Part shown: piece by piece, positions 43,640 through 53,380 of the stretch
Layout: each line of letters opens with the position of its first letter
Numbering within the stretch: position 1 is the stretch's first letter
NCBI RefSeq assembly: GCF_036898095.1
Contig: NC_090725.1
Span: forward strand, 318,446,740-318,510,739
Source of the DNA: Palaemon carinicauda
Lineage: Eukaryota; Arthropoda; Malacostraca; Decapoda; Palaemonidae
Length of the DNA stretch: 64,000 nucleotides
Direction: 5' to 3'
Notes under the pieces: model-generated
What the model was told of the DNA's origin: nothing
Database searches by the model: none
Seen by the model: the letters and a program-made list of their open reading frames with translations, nothing else
Position numbers and translations under genes: made by a program

Positions 43640-44725
43640 GACCCTCCCGACGTCTGAGGTTGTCGTTCCACCAATTCAGGCACGTCTTAACTGAGTTCGA
43701 GAGAGGAATGGAAATTGCCTCCAAGCCCTTCTCCTTGTTCCAATGTTGGTTGAGATGAAACTGGAGAGGGCGAAGGTTGAGCCTTCCCAGGGAAACAAAC
43801 TGTTCCAGTGATGATAGAGTTCCCAAGAGGCTCATCCATACTCTTACAGAACAATTGCTCTTCTTCTGAAATTGATGAATTTTTAACAGAGCTTGCTCTA
43901 ACCTTGTAGGCGATGGAAAAGCCCAAAAAACTCGACTCTGTATCTCCATCCCCAAATATAGAATAGTCTGGGACGGAGTCAGTTGTGACTTCTCTTTGTT
44001 CACAAGAAGACCTAATTCTTTGGCTAGGTCCAATGTCTATATGAGATCCTTCAGACAGCGGTTTAATGACGACGCCCTGATTAACCAGTCGTCTAAATAA
44101 AGGGAGGCTCTGATCCCTGACAAATGTAGGAAGCTCGCTACATTCTGCATGAGCCTGGTAAAAATTAGAGGAGCAGGGCTGAGGCCGAAGCACAGAGCTC
44201 GAAACTGGTACACTTCTTTCCCGTACATGAACCTTAGATAACGTTGAAAGGTTGGGTGGATCGGGATATGGAAGTAAGCGTCCTGGAGGTCGAGAGAGAC
44301 CATCAAGTCGTCTTCCCTTACTGCTGCTAGAACAGATTTGGAAGTTTCCATCGTGAACTTTGTTTTTAAAATGAACACGTTGAGTGCACTCACATCTAGC
44401 ACTGGTCTCCAACCTCCTGTGTTCTTCGGAACCAGGAAGAGACGGTTGTAAAAGCCTGGGGATTGATGGTCCAAGACCTTCACTATCGGCCCCTTGTCTA
44501 ACAAAAGAGACACCTGATGTTGTAAGGCCTGTCTCTTTGCTTCCTCTCGATACCTGGGAGAGAGGTCTATTGGAATTTGTACAAGAAGAGGTTTCCGTAC
44601 AAAAGGGATTTTGTAACCCTCCTTCAACAAAAGGACAGATCATTGGTCCACTCCCCTTCTCTCCCATGCTTGCCAGAAGTTCATCAATCTGGCCCCTACT
44701 GCTGTCTGAAGTTGTGGGCAGTCAG
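43640..44725 (-). pseudogene. DIRS-D reverse transcriptase
   Basis: The RT frame runs from the gag end. It shows Phe-Trp-Gln-Ala-Trp-Glu (near 44,680), then a TGA where DIRS relatives suggest Trp (about 44,645), then Lys-Glu-Gly-Tyr-Lys-Ile-Pro-Phe, Ser-Pro-Gly-Phe-Tyr-Asn-Arg-Leu-Phe, Val-Ser-Leu-Asp-Leu-Gln-Asp-Ala-Tyr-Phe and the catalytic Tyr-Leu-Asp-Asp-Trp (about 44,090). A TAG near 44,037 precedes Leu-Asp-Leu-Ala-Lys-Glu-Leu-Gly, and the frame then continues to the LINE-2 junction. The other (gag/recombinase) frame is open for 326 codons over the same DNA, 44,667 to 43,687. Confidence 0.88.
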
Positions 44726-47266
44726 ACTCTGCCACGGCTAGATCTGGACCTCCTCCTCTTACCTTGTCTTCCGTCAGAACGAGAGGTGCCTCTGTTGGAG
44801 GCTCTGCCACGAAAGGGAGGAATGAATCTGGAAGCTGGCGTATCTAACTTGGGTTTGTTGCTGGAAAAAGATGAAGGCAAAACTTTGCGAGCTGTTTTGG
44901 CTACTAAATCATGCGTATCCTTCAACGTAAGAGATGACGCAATATCTTTGATAAGATCTTGAGGAAACAGAGCATGTGATAAAGGAGCAAAAAGGAGCTC
45001 CGACTTCTGGCACGGAGTAACTCCCAAAGAAAGGAATGAGCACAATGATTCCCTCTTCTTTAAAACTCCTGCAGTAAAAACAGCCGCAAGTTTGTTAGAA
45101 CAGTCCTTTATAGCCTTGTCCATACAGGACATAATTTGGATGGCAGCATCATTGTTAGGAGACACCTTCTTACTTAAGGCCCCCAACGACCAATCCAAAA
45201 AATTAAAAACTTCAAAAGCATGAAAGACTACTTTAAGCAGATTATCAAGCTCTGAAGAAGTCCACAAAATCTTGGAGCGTCTCATGGCTAGACGACAAGG
45301 AGAGTCTACCATGCTTGAGAAGTCTCCCTGGGCAGAGGCAGGCACTCCCAAGCCGAGAACTTCTCCCGTGTCATACCAGACGCTCGAACGAGAAGCTAGT
45401 TTAGAAGGAAGAAAAGCAAAGGAAGACTTTCCCAGACTTCTCTTGGTTTCCAACCAGTCTCCCAGCAAGCGCATGGCCCTCTTGGAAGATCGAGAGAGCA
45501 CTAACTTCGTATAAGAAGGGGTTGAAGCAGTCATGCCTAAAGTAAATTCTGAAGGCGGCGAACGTGGAGCAGCAGTCACAAAATGAGCCAGAAAAACTTT
45601 TCTAAAAACATTCATAATTTTCTTAAAATCAAGGGATTGTTGGACAACTCTAGGCTCTTCCTCTTCTGACAGGATCCCCAAATGCGCATTAGTCGAAAGA
45701 AGATCATCAACTTCCTCTTCAGAGAGAACTTCATCCAATAAAGCAAAATTCTTGTGAGAAGGTGAAGTCATAGCATGTCGCGAAGTAAAGCTTGCCAGCC
45801 TACATCGATTTGTATCTGAGAAGCAGTTAAGGCAGGAGGGTCGACGTCACGTCGTGACTGCAGTGACTGACGTTCGGCGTCACGTCGTGACTTTAGTGAC
45901 TGACGCTTGACGTCACGTCGTGACTGCAAGGTCTGCAGCTCAACGTCACGTCGCGACTGCGGTGACTGACACTCAACGTCACGTCGTGATTGTAGTGACG
46001 ACAGCTCAAAATCACGGCTAGACTGTAAGGACTGACGCTCAACATCATGTCGAGATTTACGATCTGAATCTCGCTTGATAGCAAAGCTAACACTCGGTTA
46101 ACGTCGGCGTGACGTAAAGCTTCACGCTTAAATGGTTGAGGACCTGATTCACACTTAGCTGAACCATGACGTACTGCAAGTAAAGGTTCCTGTCGAACAG
46201 GAGCAGGACCGTAAGCCTGCATTAATGTGGACAGCTTAAACTGCATGTCCTGCAAAACACTAAAATTAGGATCGGTAACACTCGGAACAGACAGTGACGT
46301 CGGGAACGTCTGTTCATGAACATCAGCACTAGAAACGGGAGTCGCAGCACTCAGGTGACGTCTGGAACGACCAGATAACACAACAGGACCGTGACTCTTA
46401 GAAGGGGCCTCCAGAGCCACAAAACTTGACGTTAAATAAGAATGTTTAATAGGCGAACCTCCCTCTGATGAAGGAATACGTTCCGGGCTGCTCCAGTGAC
46501 TACAGCCATGACATTGACTTTGTTCTGAAGGAACTAACTTTCTTTTCAGAGGCCTTGAAACCTGACGCCAGGATTTCTTATTAACATAAGCGTCATCGGA
46601 TGACGAGGAGAACCTAGTCTCTCCTCTCTTATGGTAAGGACGTGCTTGAGGAGCAACGTCTGCAACCTTTGAGGGAACGTCTCTTCGCTGTTTAGCACCT
46701 ATCGCTCCCTTTGGTCTTGTGACATTCCTTCTCCCAGCGGTTGGGGAGCTTGAAAGAGGTCTTGGACTGGGTGAGCGGCAAGTACGAACAGACGAACCCT
46801 CCGCATAAACACTGAACACATTTTTACCACTTCGCATTAACACTTTCACTTTTCAGAAATTTCACATCGGACATAAGCTGGTTTCTGTCCGTGGCCAGCA
46901 ATTCAACCTTTGCACCTAAAGCATGAATAGCCTTCATCATACCTTTAAGTGAAGGTTCGTTAGTGCAAGTAGGGGGTTCCGAAACTACCACTACAGGGGG
47001 AGGAAAAGGTTCAGGGGCATAGGAAGAGGAAAATTCTTGAGAACGAGAAGAGCTTCTTCTTACCCAATCTCTCTCAAGTTTACGAGTATATTTGTCATAC
47101 TCTAACCACTCAAAATCAGACAAAATGACACACTCATTGCATCAATCCCCTAACTGACAAGCTTTACCTCTACAATTAACAAAGAGTGGTGATCGATGGA
47201 AGCCTTTTGAAGGCGCCTGTTACAATCTTTGGCACATTTTCTATAAATAGGAGGAGGGTCATTCAT
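44722..47266 (-). pseudogene. DIRS-D Gag
   Basis: Starts at ATG 47,264-47,266. A Cys-rich N-terminus (Cys-Ala-Lys-Asp-Cys, then Asn-Cys-Arg-Gly-Lys-Ala-Cys, then Cys-Asn-Glu-Cys) matches DIRS-E and is split by a frameshift and a TGA near 47,150. Next are an Arg-Arg-Ser-Ser-Ser-Arg-Ser patch, a short coiled coil (Met-Lys-Ala-Ile-His-Ala-Leu-Gly-Ala-Lys-Val), a Ser/Pro linker, and tandem Arg/Asp/Ser repeats (45,840-46,070). The conserved C-terminal segment (45,771-44,722) includes Pro-Pro-Ser-Glu-Phe-Thr-Leu-Gly-Met and Phe-Ile-Pro-Pro-Phe-Arg-Gly-Arg. It ends Arg-Gly-Arg-Val before TGA-CTG, after which the same frame stays open. Presumed RNA-packaging protein. Confidence 0.85.
45840..46070 (-). 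repeat. ~33-bp tandem repeat in DIRS-D gag linker
   Basis: Units close to cgtcacgtcgtgactgcagt followed by gactgacgctcaa recur about six to seven times with drift (gtgactttagtgac, gcgactgcggtgac). Confidence 0.92.
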
Positions 47267-47439
47267 AATGGAATATGGAATATTCAAAGAGAGATAAAAA
47301 ACAAGCAAAGTTCAGCAACAGTCAAATCAAAATAGGGTTCAAGAGTATTCGAAGAATATCCAACACAGCGAAAGCCAACAAACCATTAACAAGTACTTCA
47401 CCAATTGTTGAAATCTTTAGGTTTAGCGCGAGGGAGGAA

Positions 47440-47627
47440 CCAATGTTGACACCTAACTCGGCAGAGAAGAACTGAAGAATTTGGGAATAGTGATAGTATC
47501 CTGCCGAGTGGTGACGCTAGTGTACTCCCAGCAACCCAACACTGTGATCGCCCGCGAGTTTTGAATCTGCCAACCGTCGGAGACATTTGCTACATATATA
47601 TCCACCGGCTAAGTTAAATATTTAAAA
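47440..47627. repeat. DIRS-D terminal repeat (5' side)
   Basis: The outer end reads ccaccggctaagttaaatat and tttaaaa, the reverse complement of the pattern at the DIRS-A left end. The opposite terminus is lost, so the inner boundary is approximate. Confidence 0.65.
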
Positions 47628-47757
47628 TCATTATTTTAACTGTTTTGCATTAAGCAGATATTCTTTACATGTAACATAAATATGATTGGAAAGTCTTCTT
47701 GAATTATTCTGTTATTACCTTCACTATAAAATACCAGTTTACTATACATTTTCATAG

Positions 47758-47965
47758 GAATTAGAGGAGGTTTAAGGTTAGTTTATAGAGTTAGAGGAGA
47801 TTGTCATTTTGTTTAGGGAATTAGCGTAGCTTGTGAGTGAGTTTAGGGAAATAGATGAGCTGTAGGTTAGTATAAGGAATTAGAGCTGCTTGTGGGATAG
47901 TAAGAAGAATTAGAAGAGCTCATAGTTAAAATAATTAGATGTGTCCAGGTTAGTTTAAGGGGTAA
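47758..47965. repeat. ~33-bp degenerate tandem repeat
   Basis: About six units of the type gtttagggaattagaggagc followed by ttgtgagtta occur head to tail with drift. There is no coding signal. Confidence 0.7.
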
Positions 47966-48480
47966 ATATATGATAATTCAATTTCTAACCAAATACATGA
48001 ATCATATATTTTCCCTACTTGTTATCTTATGTTTTATGCATTTCTGACCATGATTATTGGGAAAAACCATCCGTTCATGAGTTTTTGTACCCCCTTATAT
48101 AAATACAATTATGGGGGACCCCAGTGGGAAACGTTTTTTTTTTTTTTTGGGGGGGGGGGGGAAATATCATGAATAAGTGATTCCCAGCAATAATAATGGT
48201 CAGAAATGCAAAAGAAGCACAATATAACCAGTTGGAAAATACTTGGTTCACGTGGACAAACCACTTGTTCATAAATTTTTTACCCCCTTATATAAAGACA
48301 ATTATGGGGGACTCCAGTGGGAAACAGGTTCTTTTTGGGGGTTGGGGAAATATTATGAACGAGTGATTTGCAGCAATAATAATGGTCAGAAATGCAAAAG
48401 AAGCACAATATAACCAGTTGGAAAATACATGGTTCACGTAAGTGTCTGAAAACAGGCCAAAACGTGATTATTTTTCACCT
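47966..48480. repeat. Dispersed-repeat copies related to foldback 2
   Basis: Two adjacent copies (about 48,070-48,235 and 48,262-48,430) share gagtttttgtacccccttat-type starts, gacaattatgggggac, a poly-T/poly-G patch, and aataatggtcagaaatgcaa. The same modules are at 2470-2560, 2690-2830 and 3960-4080. Confidence 0.8.
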
Positions 48481-48534
48481 TGAGATTTGAAAAAGGTTAC
48501 AGAATCTAACAAACCCACCTAACCTAACCCAGTA

Positions 48535-48826
48535 GTTCCCAGGTCTACCCCCCAGGCCCAACTTCCCAGGTCACAAACCTTCCAAGGTCACATCCACTAT
48601 CGGCACTCCCCTTCCCAGGTCGCAACCGCTATCTGGCCTCCCTTTCCCATGTAACAACCACTATCGGGACTCCCTTTCCCAGGTCACAACCACTGTCGGG
48701 ACTCCCCTTCCCAGGTCACAGTCGCTATCTTGACTCCCCTTCCCAGGTTACAACCGCTATATGGACTTCCCTTCCCAGGTCACAACCAGTATCCGGACTC
48801 CCCTTCCCAGGTCACAAACTATAGTA
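48535..48826. repeat. 32-bp minisatellite
   Basis: About eight units of ttcccaggtcacaaccacta followed by tcgggactcccc occur head to tail with substitutions; complete units near 48,655-48,790 are 32 bp. It lies just after a cctaacctaaccc motif. Confidence 0.92.
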
Positions 48827-48989
48827 AATCACAAATAAATTCTTACATTAAGATAAAGTAGATCACAACTGAATCCTCACATTATGAAAAAATAAATCCC
48901 AAATGATTCCTTACCTTATGATTGACACCATCTCTTATTATTCTTTTTTTTATTTTATTTTTTAAGCTTTGCAGTAGAGATGTGCTAGT

Positions 48990-49310
48990 CTTCCTGAAAA
49001 ATTCAGTCCGAATTGGACCTTTGGGCCATTATTTTGTGGCTATTTTCTTATTTCATATGAGTAACACTAGCTTTACACTGAAATGACAGCATTTCCAACA
49101 TAATCAATTGCCGACAGATAACATTACACTAAATTTCAAAATAGATAGATGTACTTCACTTAAGTTCCCTCTTGGAGACGTCTCTATGTTATGGTGGTTG
49201 AGTTTAAACTGGAGGGGAAGGTGGGGGAAATGGCTATTGGAACAACATCCGGGAATATATGAAGTATTTGCAAGCTGTTAATTGGTTTAAAAAAAAAAAA
49301 AAAAAAAACA
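48990..49310. repeat. Fragment of foldback-2 family
   Basis: Parallels 3010-3260: atgagtaaca(c/a)tagct, aatcaattgccgaca, aatttcaaaatagat, gttccctcttggagacgtct and aagctgttaattggtt. It ends in a poly-A run near 49,290. Confidence 0.75.
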
Positions 49311-49374
49311 CTTGACAAAAATGTCATTGAAAAAGCACACACTGCACCCCAAAGCGATAGAGAACACGCAAGCG

Positions 49375-49640
49375 CAATAAGTTCCCTTCAGTTTCTCAGA
49401 TGTAAACAATGGACTTGTGGTAAAATTAAATCTGTTTATATTATCCTGTCGTTCATAAGGAGTGTTATGTATGTACCTTCTTAGTTAACACAAGTGTTTA
49501 TTTATGTTTATGTCTGTGTCTGATAATGTTTGTTTTGTTGTTTGCAGGGTATAACTGCAGTGGAATTGATAACTGAATAAAACTTTAGTTCTGGATACAC
49601 CGGGTTTACTTCAATTTGTTCAGTTAATCAATTCAATTGC
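49375..49640 (+). repeat. 266-bp tandem duplication containing an extra Gypsy-2 LTR
   Basis: The unit is 41 bp of 5' flank (caataagttcccttcagttt onward), a full 198-bp LTR (49,416-49,613) and 27 bp of the Gypsy-2 leader. An identical-order second unit starts at 49,641 and is interrupted at 49,695 by DIRS-E. The flank and leader pieces show this is a tandem duplication and not a solo LTR. Confidence 0.88.
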
Positions 49641-49694
49641 CAATAAGTTCCCTTCAGTTTCTCAGATGTAAACAATGGACTTGTGGTAAAATTA

Positions 49695-49889
49695 TGTTAT
49701 TTTCATTAGTAAAATAAATTTTTGAATATACTTACCCGATGATCATGTAGCTGTCAACTCCGTTGCCCGACAGAAATCTACGGTCGGGATACGCCAGCGA
49801 TCGCTATCCAGGTGGGGGTGTGCTCAACAGCGCCATCTGTGGTCAGGTACTCAAGTACTTCTTGTCAACAAGACCTCAATTTTCTCCTC
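49695..49889. repeat. DIRS-E inverted terminal repeat, left (3' side)
   Basis: It begins tgttattttcattagtaaaa and contains cgatgatcatgtagctgtca. It matches 56,068-56,241 inverted without a mismatch over the core. Only the AT-rich tips differ. Confidence 0.96.
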
Positions 49890-49932
49890 GGTCCACTGGT
49901 TCTCTATGGGGAGGAAGGGCGGGTCCTTTAAA

Positions 49933-50023
49933 TCATGATCATCGGGTAAGTATATTCAAAAATTTATTTTACTGATGAAAATAACATTTTTCAATATTAA
50001 TCTTACCCGATGATCATGTAGCT
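49933..50023. repeat. DIRS-E internal complementary region
   Basis: The left half is the reverse complement of the left end (one mismatch, actgatg versus actaatg). The right half (tttttcaatattaatcttac onward) is the exact reverse complement of the right end. The boundary between halves defines both element ends. Confidence 0.95.
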
Positions 50024-50422
50024 GATTCACACCCAGGGTGGTGGGTGGAGACCAGCATACATGTTAATAAAGAAGCTAAGTATCCCGTATTTCATTTTAT
50101 TAGTTATTGAAAATAACAAATATAAAATAAATAAGTACCTGGTAAGGAAGTCGACTTGAACCATTACTCTGCCTTTATTAAGTACGTCTTCCTTACTGAG
50201 CGTAGCGGTCCTCTTAGGATGCTGAACGACTCTTAGGTGCTGAAGTATAAAGGGCTGCAACCCATACTAAAGGACCTCATCACAACCTCTAACCTAGGCG
50301 CTTCTCAAGAAAGAATTGACCACCCGCCAAATCAACCAGGATGCGGAAGGCTTCTTAGCCGACCGTACAACCCAAAACAACAATAAAAAGTATTCAAGAG
50401 AAAGGTTAAAAAGGTTATGGGA

Positions 50423-53380
50423 TTATGGGAATGTAGTGGCTGAGCCCTCACCTACTACTGCACTCGCTGCTACGAATGGTCCCAGGGTGTAGCAGTTCTC
50501 GTAAAGAGACTGGACATCTTTGAGATAGAATGATGCGAACACTGACTTGCTTCTCCAATAGGTTGCATCCATAACACTCTGCAGAGAACGGTTCTGTTTG
50601 AAGGCCACTGAAGTAGCCACAGCTCTCACTTCATGTGTCCTTACCTTCAGCAAAGCAAGGTCTTCTTCCTTCAGATGAGAATGAGCTTCTCTAATCAGAA
50701 GCCTGATGTAGTAAGAAACTGCGTTCTTAGACATTGGTAGCGAAGGCTTCTTGACAGCACACCATAAGGCTTCTGATTGTCCTCGTAAAGGTTTTGACCT
50801 TCTTAGATAGTACCTAAGAGCTCTGACTGGGCAAAGTACTCTCTCCAGTTCGTTCCCCACCAAGTTGGACAGGCTAGGGATCTCGAACGATTTAGGCCAA
50901 GGACGTGAAGGAAGCTCGTTTTTAGCCAAAAAACCAAGCTGCAAGGAACATGTAGCCGTTTCCGATGTGAAACCTATGTTCCTGCTGAAGGTGTGGATCT
51001 CACTTACTCTTTTAGCTGTTGCTAGGCATACGAGGAAAAGAGTTTTTAATGTGAGGTCCTTAAAAGAGGCTGATTGGAGCGGTTCAAATCTGGATGACAT
51101 AAGGAACCTTAGGACCACGTCTAGATTCCAGCCTGGAGTGGACAACCGACGTTCCTTTGAGGTCTCAAAAGACCTAAGGAGGTCCTGTAGATCTTTGTTG
51201 GTGGAAAGATCCAAGCGTCTGTGGCGGAAAACCGCTGCCAACATACTTCTGTAACCCTTGATCGTAGGAGCTGATAGGGATCTAACGTTCCTTAGATGTA
51301 ACAGGAAGTCAGCAATCTGGGTTACAGTGGTACTGGTTGAGGAAACTGCATTGGCCTTGCACCAGTTTTGGAAGACTTCCCATTTAGACTGATAGACTCT
51401 GAGAGTGGATGTCCTCCTTGCTCTGGCAATCGCTCTGGCTGCCTCCTTCGAAAAGCCTCTAGCTCTTGAGAGTCTTTCAATAGTCTGAAGGCAGTCAGAC
51501 GAAGAGCGTGGAGGCTTGGGTGTACCTTCTTTACGTGAGGTTGACGCAGAAGGTCCACTCTTAGAGGAAGAGTCCTGGGAACGTCGACCAGCCATTGCAG
51601 TACCTCTGTGAACCATTCTCTCGCGGGCCAGAGGGGAGCAACCAACATCAGCCGTGTCCCTTTGTGAGAGGCGAACTTCTGAAGTACCCTGTTGACAATC
51701 TTGAACGGCGGGAATGCATACAGGTCGAGATGGGACCAATCCAGCAGAAAGGCATCCACGTGAACTGCTGCTGGGTCTGGAATCGGAGAACAATACAATG
51801 GGAGCCTCTTGGTCATCGAGGTAGCGAACAGATCTATGGTTGGCTGACCCCACAGGGCCCAAAGTCTGCTGCAAACATTCTTGTGAAGGGTCCACTCTGT
51901 GGAGATGACCTGACCCTTCCGGCTGAGGCGATCTGCCATGACATTCATATCGCCCTGAATGAACCTCGTTACCAGCGTGAGCTTTCGATCTTTTGACCAA
52001 ATGAGGAGGTCCCTTGCGATCTCGAACAACTTCCTCGAATGAGTCCCCCCCTGCTTGGAGATGTAAGCCAAGGCTGTGGTGTTGTCGGAGTTCACCTCCA
52101 CCACCTTGTTTAGCTGGAGGGACTTGAAGTTTATCAAGGCCAGATGAACCGCCAACAACTCCTTGCAATTGATGTGAAGTGTCCTTTGCTCCTGATTCCA
52201 TGTTCCCGAGCATTCCTGTCCGTCCAATGTCGCACCCCAGCCCGAGTCTGATGCGTCCGAGAAGAGACGGTGGTCGGGGGTCTGAACAGCTAAAGATAGA
52301 CCTTCCTTGAGAAGAATGCTGTTCTTCCACCACGTTAGAGTAGACCTCATCTCTTCGGAAACAGGAACTGAGACCGTCTCTAGCGTCATGTCCTTTATCC
52401 AGTGAGCAGCTAGATGATACTGAAGGGGGCGGAGGTGGAGTCTCCCTAACTCGATGAACAGGGCCAGCGATGAAAGTGTCCCTGTTAGACTCATCCACTG
52501 CCTGACTGAGCATCGGTTCCTTCTCAGCATGCTCTGGATGCACTCTAGGGCTTGGTTGATCCTTGGGGCCGACGGAAAAGCCCGAAAAGCTCGACTCTGA
52601 ATCTCCATACCCAGGTAAACAATGGTCTGGGATGGGACGAGCTGGGACTTCTCTAAATTGACCAGGAGGCCCAGTTCCTTGGTCAGATCCATAGTCCATC
52701 TGAGATTCTCCAGACAGCGACGACTTGTGGGAGCTCTTAAAAGCCAGTCGTCTAAATAGAGGGAGGCTCTGATGTCTGCCAAGTGAAGGAATTTCGCAAT
52801 ATTCCTCATCAGTCTCGTAAACACAAGAGGTGCCGTGCTTAGGCCAAAGCACAGGGCTTGGAACTGGTACACAACCTTTCCAAAGACGAATCTTAGGAAA
52901 GGTTGGGAGTCTGGATGGATGGAGACGTGAAAGTATGCGTCTTTCAGGTCTAACGAGACCATCCAGTCCTCCTGCCTGACCGCTGCTAGGACCGACTTCG
53001 TCGTCTCCATCGTGAACGTCTGCTTGGTGACATAAGCATTGAGAGCACTGACGTCCAGCACCGGTCTCCAACCTCCTGTCTTCTTGGCTACCAGGAAGAG
53101 ACGGTTGTAAAAGCCCGGGGATTGATGATCCCGGACTATGACCACTGCTTCCTTCTGTAGCAAGAGCGACACCTCTTGTTGCAACGCTAGCCTCTTGTCC
53201 TTCTCCTTGTAGTTGGGAGAGAGGTTGATGGGAGATGTAGCTAGAGGGGGATTGAGGCAGAACGGAATTCTGTATCCCTCCCTTAGCCACTTCACAGACT
53301 GAGCGTCTGCACCTCTGCTCTCCCAAGCTTGCCAGAAGGTCTTGAGTCTGGCTCCTACTGCTGTCTGGAGAGAAAGGCAG
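50423..53380 (-). CDS. DIRS-E tyrosine recombinase ORF (long, overlaps RT/RNase H)
   Basis: The gag frame reopens directly after the gag TGA and stays open about 985 codons to 50,423. Roughly the last 345 residues are the tyrosine recombinase that integrates the circular copy. They begin near the Ala-Arg-Gly-Phe-Ser-Lys-Glu-Ala-Ala segment and core-binding Val-Tyr-Gln-Ser-Lys-Trp-Glu-Val-Phe. Catalytic Arg lies in Ala-Thr-Ala-Lys-Arg-Val-Ser-Glu, His-x-x-Arg in Thr-His-Glu-Val-Arg-Ala, and Tyr in Ser-Phe-Tyr-Leu-Lys-Asp. The first ~620 codons overlap RT/RNase H in another frame and encode a Ser/Gly/Arg-rich sequence of no known fold. The real start is unknown: readthrough of the gag stop, or an internal ATG (for example Met-Val-His-Arg-Gly-Thr-Ala-Met, shortly before the recombinase). 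The same open frame is present in DIRS-D. Confidence 0.88.
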   Translation of the reverse strand: MPFSPDSSRSQTQDLLASLGEQRCRRSVCEVAKGGIQNSVLPQSPSSYISHQPLSQLQGEGQEASVATRGVALATEGSSGHSPGSSIPGLLQPSLPGSQEDRRLETGAGRQCSQCLCHQADVHDGDDEVGPSSGQAGGLDGLVRPERRILSRLHPSRLPTFPKIRLWKGCVPVPSPVLWPKHGTSCVYETDEEYCEIPSLGRHQSLPLFRRLAFKSSHKSSLSGESQMDYGSDQGTGPPGQFREVPARPIPDHCLPGYGDSESSFSGFSVGPKDQPSPRVHPEHAEKEPMLSQAVDESNRDTFIAGPVHRVRETPPPPPSVSSSCSLDKGHDARDGLSSCFRRDEVYSNVVEEQHSSQGRSIFSCSDPRPPSLLGRIRLGLGCDIGRTGMLGNMESGAKDTSHQLQGVVGGSSGLDKLQVPPAKQGGGGELRQHHSLGLHLQAGGDSFEEVVRDRKGPPHLVKRSKAHAGNEVHSGRYECHGRSPQPEGSGHLHRVDPSQECLQQTLGPVGSANHRSVRYLDDQEAPIVLFSDSRPSSSSRGCLSAGLVPSRPVCIPAVQDCQQGTSEVRLSQRDTADVGCSPLARERMVHRGTAMAGRRSQDSSSKSGPSASTSRKEGTPKPPRSSSDCLQTIERLSRARGFSKEAARAIARARRTSTLRVYQSKWEVFQNWCKANAVSSTSTTVTQIADFLLHLRNVRSLSAPTIKGYRSMLAAVFRHRRLDLSTNKDLQDLLRSFETSKERRLSTPGWNLDVVLRFLMSSRFEPLQSASFKDLTLKTLFLVCLATAKRVSEIHTFSRNIGFTSETATCSLQLGFLAKNELPSRPWPKSFEIPSLSNLVGNELERVLCPVRALRYYLRRSKPLRGQSEALWCAVKKPSLPMSKNAVSYYIRLLIREAHSHLKEEDLALLKVRTHEVRAVATSVAFKQNRSLQSVMDATYWRSKSVFASFYLKDVQSLYENCYTLGPFVAASAVVGEGSATTFP

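Larger units (their letters stand above)
43622..47627 (-). mobile_element. DIRS-D, upstream part (terminus, gag, RT)
   Basis: Minus-strand DIRS element whose 5' terminus is at the right (to about 47,627, with ccaccggctaag inverted relative to the DIRS-A left end pattern). It holds gag (47,266-44,722) and RT (44,720-43,640), and is then split by LINE-2. The remainder lies at 36,515-37,179. It is closest in coding sequence to DIRS-A. Coding damage is light: a frameshift near the gag start, some in gag, and two stops in RT. Confidence 0.9.

Noticed and set aside
48535..48826. CRISPR-like array
   Set aside because: The units are contiguous, with no spacers of unique sequence and no cas genes. 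The context is eukaryotic. It is a minisatellite.
49416..49613. Independent solo LTR
   Set aside because: The 41-bp flank and 27-bp leader are duplicated with it, and the same flank precedes the real element, so it is a tandem duplication.
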